This document shows, piece by piece, positions 5,323 to 13,517 of a stretch of 26,596 bases of DNA. Each line of letters starts with the position of its first letter. The stretch's first letter is position 1. The position numbers and the translations under genes were made by a program. Below the pieces are notes generated by a model. The model was not told the DNA's origin. It did not search any database and saw only the letters and a list, made by a program, of their open reading frames with translations. Origin of the DNA: a virus. The stretch covers positions 1 through 26,596 of the IMG/VR virus record IMGVR_UViG_3300035665_000207; one strand, 5' to 3'.

Positions 5323-5390
5323 TGTCGACTGAATGCGTATTGTTGCTGGTTATCATTTTTGTGTTATTGAGCAATAGGGGTGATTTATGA
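5322..5390 (+). CDS. Membrane microprotein, 22 residues
   Basis: A short frame links the two larger genes exactly. Its ATG overlaps the upstream stop (TAATG at 5320-5324) behind a GGGGGGAG ribosome site, and its TGA overlaps the next start (ATGA at 5387-5390). After MSTEC the chain is almost wholly hydrophobic (VLLLVIIFVLL, then SNRGDL), long enough for a short single membrane span. Both overlaps and the ribosome site argue for real translation. The alternative is that it only serves to couple translation of its neighbours. Confidence 0.5.
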   Translation: MSTECVLLLVIIFVLLSNRGDL

Positions 5391-6217
5391 AGCTTTGGAA
5401 AGTTACTGTATTGGATGAGCTACCTACGTTTGCGCGCGATTCTCGCGACAACGTTTATAATTCGTTTGGCAAGGGTTGCGATACTAGCTTGGCGCTCAAT
5501 TTCGGCATATCAGCAGGGGAGAATTGCGACCCTGGGTGTCGCATGCATCCCGAATCGACATCGCCCGACAAGATCGGTGGTTGTTATGCGACAACGATAG
5601 AAAAACAGAGGCCGGCCGTTCTAGATAATCTGGCCATTAAAGAAGATCTTGGCGCGCTTAAGGTAGTATCGCTCGCGATTATGCAATGGGGGGAGCTCCA
5701 GGTATTAATTCGCGATAATGATCTCAGACAAGTAAGTTGGGTGCGCATTTCTTCAGGAGGCAGTGTACCTGCTGAAGATCAAATACCCGTACGGTATCAT
5801 AAGCGCTATAAGGCCTTATTTCGCCAACTAGTGCAATTGTGGCGGTCCGTGGGGGCAATGGTTCACTTTCCTGTGGAAAGCATTGACAAGGCCGCCTGGT
5901 ATCGTTCGTTCCTAGGTGATCTAATTGTCATTCGTTTAAGCGCTCAGAGTCAGGATGAATTCTCTGGGGACAATGGAGCTATGTCGTTTGTGGTTGGTGA
6001 GCATATCACTAGTAAGAATAGCAAGCGCGTAAAGCGCGACAGGGTAGCTTATGCGAGAACATATGCTCGTGAGCGCAAGCAGAATACTGGAAGGCCTACG
6101 ATGCATTGTGGGGCAATTGAGAGTACTTTCCTACGCCGAGAATTCAAGCAGAAGTGCGGTATTTGTAAAGCTTGTGCGATGGACGATATCGATATCCTGT
6201 ACAGCAAGCATAATTGA
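5387..6217 (+). CDS. Gp88-like cysteine protein (phage accessory)
   Basis: The 276-residue protein resembles phage Gp88/Gp37-Gp68-type families, which share an N-terminal Asn/Lys-rich segment followed by a C..C..CY cluster and a late Cys cluster. Here these are NSFGKGCDTSLALNFG, ENCDPGC and GGCYATT in the first 70 residues, and MHCGAIE with KCGICKAC near the C-terminus. Metal or Fe-S binding is therefore likely, and distant kinship to radical-SAM folds has been considered for such proteins, but no reaction is known to me. RISSGG near residue 120 could be part of a barrel. ATG at 5387 has AGGGG ahead and overlaps the microprotein stop. A terminator follows at 6245. Confidence 0.55.
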   Translation: MKLWKVTVLDELPTFARDSRDNVYNSFGKGCDTSLALNFGISAGENCDPGCRMHPESTSPDKIGGCYATTIEKQRPAVLDNLAIKEDLGALKVVSLAIMQWGELQVLIRDNDLRQVSWVRISSGGSVPAEDQIPVRYHKRYKALFRQLVQLWRSVGAMVHFPVESIDKAAWYRSFLGDLIVIRLSAQSQDEFSGDNGAMSFVVGEHITSKNSKRVKRDRVAYARTYARERKQNTGRPTMHCGAIESTFLRREFKQKCGICKACAMDDIDILYSKHN

Positions 6218-6244
6218 GTATAGGCGACAATTCGAAACTACAAT

Positions 6245-6274
6245 AACCCAGGCCTGACAAACCTGGGTTTCTTT
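6245..6274 (+). terminator. Rho-independent terminator of the plus cassette
   Basis: AACCCAGG (6245-6252) and CCTGGGTT (6262-6269) form a perfect 8-bp stem with a 9-base loop, followed by TTTCTTT. It ends the unit 5096-6217. Confidence 0.85.
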
Positions 6275-6286
6275 ATGCGCTGAGCC

Positions 6287-6377
6287 CAACTCGAGTTGTC
6301 TACCCGAGTTCTACCCGAGTTCTACCCGAGTTCTACCCGAGTTCTACCCGAGTTCTACCCGAGTTCTACCCGAATCC
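6287..6377. repeat. 11-bp tandem repeat TACCCGAGTTC with flanking palindrome
   Basis: Six exact copies of TACCCGAGTTC run from 6301 to 6366, and a seventh, changed at the end (TACCCGAATCC), reaches 6377. Immediately before lies the perfect palindrome CAACTCGAGTTG (6287-6298), which shares CGAGTT with the repeat unit. The period is again 11 bp, but the unit is unrelated to TTGCAA. It lies in the 431-base gap between converging transcription units, so it is unlikely to be a promoter-proximal operator. Simple slippage expansion is possible. Confidence 0.9.
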
Positions 6378-6399
6378 GTTCCGAATTTTATTTTGGAAC

Positions 6400-6528
6400 T
6401 TGACACGTTTATCCGGTTCGTGTACACCCGGGCATCACATTTTTCTACTACACTTGAGCTAGCGACCGCAGTGGCTCCCCAACGTTAGCCAAATGCCTCA
6501 AATAAACCCCTATTTAGGTGGTTTTTTT
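6400..6528 (+). ncRNA. Possible small RNA unit between converging operons
   Basis: TTGACA (6400-6405), a 17-base spacer and TGTACACC as a poor but extended -10 (6421-6428) precede about 90 bases without an ORF. These end in a hairpin AACC-CCTA/TAGG-T-GGTT (6505-6523) with seven T, a terminator on the plus strand. The interior can pair GAGC with GCTC and GCTA with TAGC. The hairpin alone may simply be a two-way terminator, since the late minus operon also ends nearby (6649). Confidence 0.3.
6505..6528 (+). terminator. Bidirectional-type terminator between converging units
   Basis: The stem AACCCCTA (6505-6512) with TAGG, a bulged T and GGTT (6515-6523) is followed by a T run to 6528 on the plus strand. 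On the minus strand the same hairpin is followed by TTTATTTG, so it may also stop the late operon that ends at 6649. Confidence 0.65.
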
Positions 6529-6648
6529 AGCTTGACCCTAGATATTTTCCCATTTCCGCGACCAAGATGTGCTGTATTTTGACCGTACGCTGCATATACG
6601 CTTATTACGCACGTTTTGCCGAAGATTCCGGCCAATGAGTCGAGTTGA

Positions 6649-7902
6649 TCACTCGATGCCTAAGAACGCACGCCATGCATTAATTGCTGCTTGCCCATGG
6701 TGCTGCATTACCCATTGTGCTACCTGCTCGCAACCGGATCGATCAACTTCTGTGATGGCAGTCACCCAGTCCGATGGGTCCGAACTCTCTACGATTTGCG
6801 CGGCAATGCTCGGGCCGATCCCAAATGGGCCACATACGACAGGGACTCTAGCAAGCGCAGCTTCTGCCATTGAATAGCCAAAGGCCTCTTGATTTGCCGT
6901 GGACAAAAAAATGTCGGCGCTCTTCAAATGATTTACGTTACTGGGGTGCTGTCCGATGTTGACGCAATTGCTGGGTAGCTTCGTCCCCCGAGGTGCAGAG
7001 ACAAATACTTCATATTCTGCCGGCAGTGCCTCTGCGATCTGCATCATTAGTTCCGGCTGCTTCTCGATGCTCCAGCGGTGATTCCACAGGATGCGAACCT
7101 TACCGTCGGTGCTGCCGATCGATCGAACGCCTGAGTCAGCGATCGGATTGGGTAGGTAGGTGACATTCCAGTGCCTCGCCACATCCTCGTTAACTGCGAT
7201 TCCGCCATGACAAAAAGGCAGTGCCTCACCAAAAGCTTGCTGTGCCCACGTAGAAAGTAAACTGCCGTGATGGACCGCTAGGAACTTCTTGTCTGGGAAC
7301 TCTTGGATGATCGCTTGCAGGTTTGGGATCTGACCCCAAACGAGCACAATTTCCGATGCGTCGACTAGGGAGGCTTGAGATTCAAGGTCCAGACAGATTC
7401 GGAGGCTGCTGTCAGTGCAGTTGCTCTTGGTTGCGTAGATGCCGCTGTAGGATTTGCCCAGCACTTCTTCGATTAGAATCTTGGCCCAGGTCTCCATGCC
7501 ACCGGATTGATTGAATACCTGCAACAGGAATCCGATCTTGGCGTCAGGGAAATGCCTTCGGTCATCGCAGTCCAGGCACATCGTGCAGCCCGCGACCATC
7601 TCTTTGGTCATCTTCGGCAGTTTTCGAAGGTATGCTTCGCCGTGCTTTGAGCACTCGTAGATTTTCGGCTTACCGCTGCACCCGCAATTGATTTCACGGA
7701 GTGGCTGGCCACGATACATGCAGGGCAGGTCAGGTGTGGCTACCTTGACTGCAGATCGTCGTTCCGCTCGGGATAAGATAGGCGCAGGCTCAGCATATGT
7801 AATCTCATCAAGCCTCTTGCCGCATGAGCAGTAAAAAGGCAAGACTTTGACTTCAAGCCTGTAACTAGTTCGGCAAAAAGGACAGCTGAAACGTGTGGTC
7901 AC
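6649..7902 (-). CDS. GT4-type glycosyltransferase with N-terminal zinc ribbons
   Basis: The 417-residue protein has two parts. Residues 1-115 hold paired cysteines (C7/C10, C25/C27, C61, C73/C75, C84, C106/C109/C112), which suggest several zinc-binding ribbons. From about 122 a GT-B fold follows: NQSGGMETW (131-139) is the donor-side glycine loop and EAFGYSMAEAA (339-349) is the E-x7-E block of GT4 enzymes that contact the nucleotide sugar. It would transfer a sugar to a virion or cell-surface acceptor. GTG at 7902 overlaps the Cys-rich gene by 38 bases, so it belongs to the late operon as its last gene. Zinc ribbons in front of a GT4 domain are unusual outside phages. Confidence 0.75.
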   Translation of the reverse strand: MTTRFSCPFCRTSYRLEVKVLPFYCSCGKRLDEITYAEPAPILSRAERRSAVKVATPDLPCMYRGQPLREINCGCSGKPKIYECSKHGEAYLRKLPKMTKEMVAGCTMCLDCDDRRHFPDAKIGFLLQVFNQSGGMETWAKILIEEVLGKSYSGIYATKSNCTDSSLRICLDLESQASLVDASEIVLVWGQIPNLQAIIQEFPDKKFLAVHHGSLLSTWAQQAFGEALPFCHGGIAVNEDVARHWNVTYLPNPIADSGVRSIGSTDGKVRILWNHRWSIEKQPELMMQIAEALPAEYEVFVSAPRGTKLPSNCVNIGQHPSNVNHLKSADIFLSTANQEAFGYSMAEAALARVPVVCGPFGIGPSIAAQIVESSDPSDWVTAITEVDRSGCEQVAQWVMQHHGQAAINAWRAFLGIE

Positions 7903-9115
7903 TTAAGTCGCACTCCCATCCGCCCGGCCTTGAGACTGTGGTGAAAACAGGCGAGTCGCCACAATCAAATACATCAGTTTCTGCGCGATAAAATTCAGAT
8001 CCATTTATCCCATAGAGCACTAGTTCGGCGGTAAATTTATCACACGAAAGACATAGAACTCTGACAATAACTTCGTCAAGCAAATAACAACTGTTAATTA
8101 TGCTACCGAACTCAACCCTGCACGGCACCGTTTCAAACAAGGCGTTGTTTCCGACTGTTCCTATTGCCGTAAAGTTTTCAACTGGGCCACTGACTGTCAG
8201 GACGTATTTGTCGTTGCGAAAGCCCGTACAATTAAAACAGTCGCACGCACAGCAGCCAATCCTTTCAAGCGATTCTTCTGGCCCGCTAGATTCAGCGTAT
8301 CCACTATATAAAGTGACAACCGCCTCTTCAGTATTGCATGGATCTGGCACGCTGCCTGCACATGAATCTACACTTGTAGTGGAGACGTAGGTAAACGGAT
8401 CGAATAGTTCGGCGCAGTCGCAGTATTCCAGTTCAAACGTATGTGTGTATTCTGTCCATTTCGGATGATCGCACCCTTCTCCGCCGTCAATGGGGAGTTC
8501 TCCAAAGCCGGCCTCCAGTTCGACGACCGTGTATTTGATCTGAAGTGTAATTTTTCCACAGGAACCATCCCATTCATTACCGCTGAGTATTAGCAGGTAA
8601 TTGGGGCTCTCGTCGCCACCTGGGTCTGACCAGGAACTGCCAATACCTATATTTGAACTGGGACATGACTCTGTGTCTTCTGCCGAATCGTATGGGCATG
8701 CGTAGTCGTTTGCCCTCCAGCAATTCGCCCAGTTAACACCATAAGCCGTTCCGTCAACGATAAGTGATCCGCCAGTATCAAATGCTCGATACGCGAAGTA
8801 AGCGACCCAGTCTTCGCAGGTATTTTCGATGGGAGTTATGGCACTATAACTAGTGCATCCAAATTGCCCAAGAGTAAAGCGATTATCGAGTTGCCGATAG
8901 CAGGCCCAGCACGGTGCGTCCTCGGGGCATTGGTCTGGTGGTAATAAAAGCGGATCAATCCCTGTCTCGTCTGGCACAGGCATCTGGATATCGATACCGC
9001 ATACCGAACAATCGCTTGGGAGTAGCCCGTTGGCGCATGGAAAAAAGCAGCCATCAAGACATGATGGCGCATCGCAATCACATGGACAGCCTGGACTACC
9101 TTTTTTGAAGTTCAT
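7865..9115 (-). CDS. Cysteine-rich late protein, probable tail-tip or adhesin
   Basis: The 416-residue product has about 33 cysteines, many in dense clusters (CPCDCDAPSC at the start, CCACDCFNC near the middle). Most of the rest reads as beta strands (YVLTVSGPVENFTAI, VEFGSIINSCYLLDEVIVRV). It may be built from small disulfide- or metal-bound beta domains. It lies after the tape measure and tail-tip genes, where receptor-binding or tail-tip proteins are found. The frame is open to 9148, but ATG 9115 overlaps the previous stop (ATGA) and is preferred. There is no signal peptide. I do not recognise a named family. Confidence 0.65.
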   Translation of the reverse strand: MNFKKGSPGCPCDCDAPSCLDGCFFPCANGLLPSDCSVCGIDIQMPVPDETGIDPLLLPPDQCPEDAPCWACYRQLDNRFTLGQFGCTSYSAITPIENTCEDWVAYFAYRAFDTGGSLIVDGTAYGVNWANCWRANDYACPYDSAEDTESCPSSNIGIGSSWSDPGGDESPNYLLILSGNEWDGSCGKITLQIKYTVVELEAGFGELPIDGGEGCDHPKWTEYTHTFELEYCDCAELFDPFTYVSTTSVDSCAGSVPDPCNTEEAVVTLYSGYAESSGPEESLERIGCCACDCFNCTGFRNDKYVLTVSGPVENFTAIGTVGNNALFETVPCRVEFGSIINSCYLLDEVIVRVLCLSCDKFTAELVLYGINGSEFYRAETDVFDCGDSPVFTTVSRPGGWECDLSDHTFQLSFLPN

Positions 9116-9465
9116 TCGGTTGGGCAACTTTCCATTACTACGACCCATTTACCAGACACAAATTCTTTAGTAATTACGATATAGGCATCACCAGCAATTT
9201 GCTGACCGGATAAATTGTAAGCTTTGAATGTCATGCTTGTTGTGGCAAGGGAGTCCGAATCGCCAATCTTCATGACACCAACGACTGCAGTTCCTGGCGT
9301 GTTGTTAGTTCTAGCTGGAATGCCTGTTGATCCGGTCTTCGCAATCGCGATCCTGCGATTCTCAGGAGGCGAAGGTATGTTGGTCCCCTTGACACCTGAT
9401 TCGCGCACGAGATTGCGCACTCGGATCGCAGTGTGTTTTGAAAAGCCAAATACCTTCGGGTCCAT
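9112..9465 (-). CDS. Hypothetical tail-region protein, 117 residues
   Basis: Coupled by TAATG to the gene upstream and by ATGA to the Cys-rich gene. The N-terminus (MDPKVFGFSKHTAIRVRNLVRE) is a helix. The middle contains GIPARTNNTPG, a block I know only from uncharacterised phage tail-region proteins, and the C-terminal half is beta-rich and ends MESCPTE. Probably a minor structural protein of the tail tip or fibre; no enzymatic motif is present. Confidence 0.6.
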   Translation of the reverse strand: MDPKVFGFSKHTAIRVRNLVRESGVKGTNIPSPPENRRIAIAKTGSTGIPARTNNTPGTAVVGVMKIGDSDSLATTSMTFKAYNLSGQQIAGDAYIVITKEFVSGKWVVVMESCPTE

Positions 9466-9824
9466 TAGGTTTCTAATGCCTCAATTTGAAGTCGACTTGT
9501 TCCGGTCGTGGTCTGGACACGCACTGTAACCGATGGGACAAGCGGAACGACAGCTGGCTCTCCTGCCTTGAGCTGCATGAACGATACGAGCGCTGTGCCG
9601 GCACCAACATTGATAGGATTGGTTCCGATGTTCCGAAACAATGCCCAGCGTGGCGCAGAGACGCTACCAAATCCAACGCTCGCTTCGGTGGTGCTGACGT
9701 CGATCGTTCCAGGGTTTGGCCCTCGAGCGGTCGTCTGATCGGCAGCGACACTGTAAGACTTCGTAAAAGATAAATTTCCATTGGTGCAGGTAAGCCCTGC
9801 GGTGACCCGAATTTCATTTGCCAT
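9465..9824 (-). CDS. Beta-rich structural protein, 119 residues
   Basis: ATG at 9824 with AAGGAG. The sequence is Thr/Ser/Val/Gly-rich throughout, with short strands (RWALFRNIGTNPINVGAG, then AVVPLVPSVTVRVQTTTG), as in small beta-sandwich tail or decoration proteins of siphoviruses. It holds no cysteine pairs beyond C13. It lies between the putative distal tail protein and the Cys-rich protein, so a tail-tip or fibre-attachment role is likely. Confidence 0.6.
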   Translation of the reverse strand: MANEIRVTAGLTCTNGNLSFTKSYSVAADQTTARGPNPGTIDVSTTEASVGFGSVSAPRWALFRNIGTNPINVGAGTALVSFMQLKAGEPAVVPLVPSVTVRVQTTTGTSRLQIEALET

Positions 9825-9837
9825 AGAGTACTCCTTG

Positions 9838-10746
9838 TTACTGCGTTTCCCTTATGCGTATCCACGAAAAGTCTACGGGCACTGGCCCTGCCGCAATGCG
9901 ATAAATTACATCACCTGCTTGATTTGCTAAAAAAAGTCCGTCGGAGCCGAGCTTCCCGACATCGCCCTGATTTTCAAATTGAAAACTAAATGGCTTGCTG
10001 TTTTTATCCACTGTGTCAAGCTGAGGGACGACAGTATCCCAGAAACCTACGAATGTGGGCTCTGGCGCTTCGTTTGCAACAGCGATACTAAATTGTTCTC
10101 GCTCTGCCCATCGTAGTTCAAAATTGACTTTCCAGCACCTGACACCATTTGTAACGCCAAAGCTTGCACCTGCGATATTAAGCAGCCAAGATCTGCTTGG
10201 AGCACCTAAAAAAGCAGTATTGTTACTGACATGATCGTAGTCTTTTACTAAATCATACACACTCAGGGATTCCGGCATGTATTGCGTAAACTTAATTACG
10301 ATGATTTTGCGCTTTATCGTAATTGGTGGAGAATAGGGCCGGCCCGCAAAATTTACAGCGTTTATCGACTTTTCATAAGTCTCAAAATCGAAGTTGACGA
10401 TCGAATACCAACTGAGCGGATTCCCGCTATCTTGTTCGTTGCCGCCAGTATCGGACTGATTGTCTTGTGGTTCGTTATCAAAGTCTGCACTGACGGTCCA
10501 GTATTTGTTGTTGTTTTCAAATTGCTCCGCACTCTTGGACTTGCACAGAAGTGGTGCTGGGATACCATCAAAAAAGTAAAATGCATTGACCAGAGGGATG
10601 CCGGATGTACCAAGGATATCGCCTTCACCAGCAGTGCCTGTCTGATCATAGACAATGTACTCACGGGTGGCGTTATAGATCAGCCGCTCACCGTCCGTGG
10701 TAACTTCGATTTGCCTGCCTTTTTTCTGACCAATGAGTGTTGTCAT
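9838..10746 (-). CDS. Probable distal tail/baseplate protein
   Basis: The 302-residue protein follows the tape measure directly (TAATG overlap), where distal tail (Dit-like) proteins are encoded. It is beta-rich and aromatic, with no obvious coiled coil. Residues 80-120 contain a polar low-complexity segment (NEPQDNQSDTGGNEQDSGN). I cannot match it to a known Dit by motif, so the call rests on position, length and composition. Confidence 0.5.
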   Translation of the reverse strand: MTTLIGQKKGRQIEVTTDGERLIYNATREYIVYDQTGTAGEGDILGTSGIPLVNAFYFFDGIPAPLLCKSKSAEQFENNNKYWTVSADFDNEPQDNQSDTGGNEQDSGNPLSWYSIVNFDFETYEKSINAVNFAGRPYSPPITIKRKIIVIKFTQYMPESLSVYDLVKDYDHVSNNTAFLGAPSRSWLLNIAGASFGVTNGVRCWKVNFELRWAEREQFSIAVANEAPEPTFVGFWDTVVPQLDTVDKNSKPFSFQFENQGDVGKLGSDGLFLANQAGDVIYRIAAGPVPVDFSWIRIRETQ

Positions 10747-13508
10747 TATAAAATTAAACCTATAAAGCCTTGTTTTTTCTGCTCTTCAAGTAATTTATTG
10801 TTTATCTCCTGCAGACGTGTTTGTTTTTTCTGCTCTTTCATCGCTTCAGTGGCTTCAGTGCTCTTTCTCTGTGCCTCAACCTTGTTCACAAGATCTATCA
10901 TCTCGGTTCGGCTCATCGCCCCTGCAGGTAAATTACGACCAGCCTCCAATGAACGCTCTTTGTCAGCGTCATCTTGCTGCAAAAGTGCCTTCCGCTCCTC
11001 CAGTAAAGATTTGATTCTAGATTGTCTGGCTTTTGCAGCATTTCGGACAGCATCATCCGCCAGACCTTTGAGAGACTCCTCTGTTCCCTTCATTGAATCA
11101 GCAAAAGCCTGTGCGGACTGGGCGACTGCATTCATGGCAGAATCAATCGCATCAGAAATGATTCGACCGGCAGTTTCTTTGCGTCTCTTTTCTCGTTGCT
11201 TTTCTTCTGCGACCAAGTCTGCTATTTCAGCGTCTCTAAGTCGCTTTCGCTCTGCAGGTGTCATTCCGGTTGCTTGATATTCCATTAACTCGAGCGGGCT
11301 CAGTGGTGCCAGCGCATTTCCAAGTTCTGTGCCCTTAATTCCGCCTTGCATGAAATCAAAAAATGGTCCCATGCGACCCTCTTTTAAGAATTTAATTTCG
11401 TCTGTAAAAATTTTTATCGCGTCTGTGATTCTTGTTATCTGTGAGACGTCTGCTAATTCTCCAATCGCTTCTTTAAATTTTGTCCACTCGCTGGTCATTT
11501 GATTAATCTTGCCAGCCAGCTCTTGTGACTGCTTTGCGGCCATTCCGAAAAAACGCCCACCTTCCTCTGTGGCGGTCTTAAAGGTATTGGCGGTCTCTTG
11601 TACGGAGAGGTTACCAGCCTCCATTTCTTTTCTAAGTTCTGCCATCGACCTCCCGCTTGTGCGAGCCATTTCGGCAAGCGGAGAAAAGCCAGCATTAACA
11701 AATTGGAGCACTTCCTGTCCAGTAAGTCTTCCGGCTGCAGTTACCTGACCAAACGCTAGCGCTAGTGACTGCAATCGCTCCGATGATCCAGCAGAAATTT
11801 CAGCCAAACGCCTTACGGTCGGGACAAGATCTTCCGTACTAACACCAAACTGCGCCATAACAACGGCGGCCCTAACGACTTCGTTTGCCTGAAGGCTAGT
11901 CTGAACTGCCACCTGACGCAGCGCAGAAAAGGTTCGCATTGCTTTAGCAGTGCTTCCGAGGACAACTTCCAGTTTAATTAAGGCAGTCCTCATATCCATG
12001 TATGCTGCCGCAGACTCTTTGGCAAAATTGATCGAGCCAGCGCCGATCTGGTATCCGGCCGCAGCAGTCGTGATAGCGCCAAACGGCGATAAACCAGAAA
12101 GCAGGGCACCACCGAATTCCATGCCCATGCCTTTTTGGCCCTGAACCGAAAGATTCTGCCGCTGCCTTGCAAGCGATTGTAATGCTGCAGTCAGTTGCTG
12201 TGTGCTTATGAGGCCTTTTTGCTGCAGAGAAATAAGTTCGCGCTCTTGCGCGATAAGTCGCTCATGTGCACTCATTCCTTGCTGCATTACTTGAGCAAGA
12301 ATCTTTTCTGCATTTGCTTTTTCTCTTTTGGCTTTTATTGCATCTTGATCGGCTTTTTTCTGTGCGTCATTTTGCCGAAGTTCCCTTGCTCGGGCCCTTA
12401 AAGCAGCGTTAACAGCAGCCTGTTCGGCTTCAGTTGCACCCACAAACTGTTTTTTAAGTCTCGATAGATCTTGCAGGGTCTTCGCGCCTGCAGCGTAGTC
12501 TTTAGCTGCCTGAGCAATGGCTTTATTGACTTGATCCTGGGTTGTTTTGCCAGTTTTCTGGACTCGAGTGATGGCGTCGAGCGCGATGCGAAGTTTACCT
12601 GCCTCACCGGCCTGCTTGGTCAACAATCCATTAACCAGCGCCATGTCTAATTTCATCTGCCGATCAGCGTCCTTCTTGGCAGCAGCAGCCTCTTTTTTCG
12701 CCGTAGCCGCAGCTTTTTCGGCAGCGGCCTCAGCATTGAGTTTGTTAACAATCTGATCGATCCGATACTGAAAATGTGGATACATCGCCGTCAACTCGGC
12801 AATGGCTGCCGCCTGATCCTTTGGTCCTTTTGCAGATCGCAGAAAGCTCTCCAAGGTCTTATTAATGGCTTTATCTGCAATGTCCGTACTGACCTTATGT
12901 CGACGATACGCCTTGTCCACCATGTCTAAATCACGAACAACTTGCTTCATGCCGGAACTGTGCCCGGCTGCCATTTCCTTGACGGAGTCTGCTAGTTTCT
13001 TGTTGGCAGCCTTACGAGCATCGGCATCTCGCTGTGCCTTTCTAGCTGCCCGCTCCGCTTCGCGCTCTTGCTTGCGAACATCATCCATGGCTTGTTCGCG
13101 GGCCATTTTTTCCAGCTTTCTCGTCTGGCGAGCCTTCGCAGCAGCCAATGCCTCTGCGTCGGCATTATCCTTAAACGCTTTTGCCATTGCCTCAAGTTGC
13201 GGCTTAAGTGCTGGAATGGTCTGGATAAGGTGCTGAATTATCTTCTCGTACTCAGCAACGCTTTTAGCGCCCTTTAGATATTTATTGACGATTGCATCAA
13301 GCATCTCCTTGGACTGCTCGCCGCTTAACTTTCCCTCTTCTTGTAATTTCACAAGTCTGGCTAGATTTCTTTCGTACGACCCTGCGGCCCCCTTGGCTTC
13401 ATTGACCACTCGGGTTAGCGCTGCCATATCGGTGCGCATGCCTCGAACGCCTTTGGTGTCAACAAAAACGTCGAGACGAATGCCACCGTATTGAATCACA
13501 CCAGCCAT
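10746..13508 (-). CDS. Tail tape measure protein (TP901-type)
   Basis: The longest gene, 920 residues. The first 440 residues are almost continuous Ala/Lys/Glu/Gln-rich coiled coil. About 465-490 is a hydrophobic Gly/Ala segment (LLSGLSPFGAITTAAAGYQIG), followed by the TP901-type core (MRTALIKLEVVLG, VVMAQFGVSTEDL, GQEVLQFVNAGFSPLAEMA), then a second coiled coil to the C-terminus. The protein sets tail length and helps DNA pass the membrane. By the usual rule of about 0.15 nm per residue the tail would be near 140 nm. It follows the frameshifted tail chaperones, as in lambda and HK97. Confidence 0.92.
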   Translation of the reverse strand: MAGVIQYGGIRLDVFVDTKGVRGMRTDMAALTRVVNEAKGAAGSYERNLARLVKLQEEGKLSGEQSKEMLDAIVNKYLKGAKSVAEYEKIIQHLIQTIPALKPQLEAMAKAFKDNADAEALAAAKARQTRKLEKMAREQAMDDVRKQEREAERAARKAQRDADARKAANKKLADSVKEMAAGHSSGMKQVVRDLDMVDKAYRRHKVSTDIADKAINKTLESFLRSAKGPKDQAAAIAELTAMYPHFQYRIDQIVNKLNAEAAAEKAAATAKKEAAAAKKDADRQMKLDMALVNGLLTKQAGEAGKLRIALDAITRVQKTGKTTQDQVNKAIAQAAKDYAAGAKTLQDLSRLKKQFVGATEAEQAAVNAALRARARELRQNDAQKKADQDAIKAKREKANAEKILAQVMQQGMSAHERLIAQERELISLQQKGLISTQQLTAALQSLARQRQNLSVQGQKGMGMEFGGALLSGLSPFGAITTAAAGYQIGAGSINFAKESAAAYMDMRTALIKLEVVLGSTAKAMRTFSALRQVAVQTSLQANEVVRAAVVMAQFGVSTEDLVPTVRRLAEISAGSSERLQSLALAFGQVTAAGRLTGQEVLQFVNAGFSPLAEMARTSGRSMAELRKEMEAGNLSVQETANTFKTATEEGGRFFGMAAKQSQELAGKINQMTSEWTKFKEAIGELADVSQITRITDAIKIFTDEIKFLKEGRMGPFFDFMQGGIKGTELGNALAPLSPLELMEYQATGMTPAERKRLRDAEIADLVAEEKQREKRRKETAGRIISDAIDSAMNAVAQSAQAFADSMKGTEESLKGLADDAVRNAAKARQSRIKSLLEERKALLQQDDADKERSLEAGRNLPAGAMSRTEMIDLVNKVEAQRKSTEATEAMKEQKKQTRLQEINNKLLEEQKKQGFIGLIL

Positions 13509-13517
13509 GTGCTTCGC

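Noticed and set aside
6287-6377. CRISPR array.
   Set aside because: The unit is 11 bp with no spacers and no cas genes are nearby.
8100-8390. Plus-strand frame of 96 codons within the Cys-rich gene.
   Set aside because: Antisense shadow, no ribosome site, inside a well-supported late operon.
10282-11277. Long plus-strand frame of 331 codons.
   Set aside because: It is antisense to the distal tail and tape measure genes; it is Ser/Ala/Cys-rich because the tape measure is Ala/Lys/Gln-rich.
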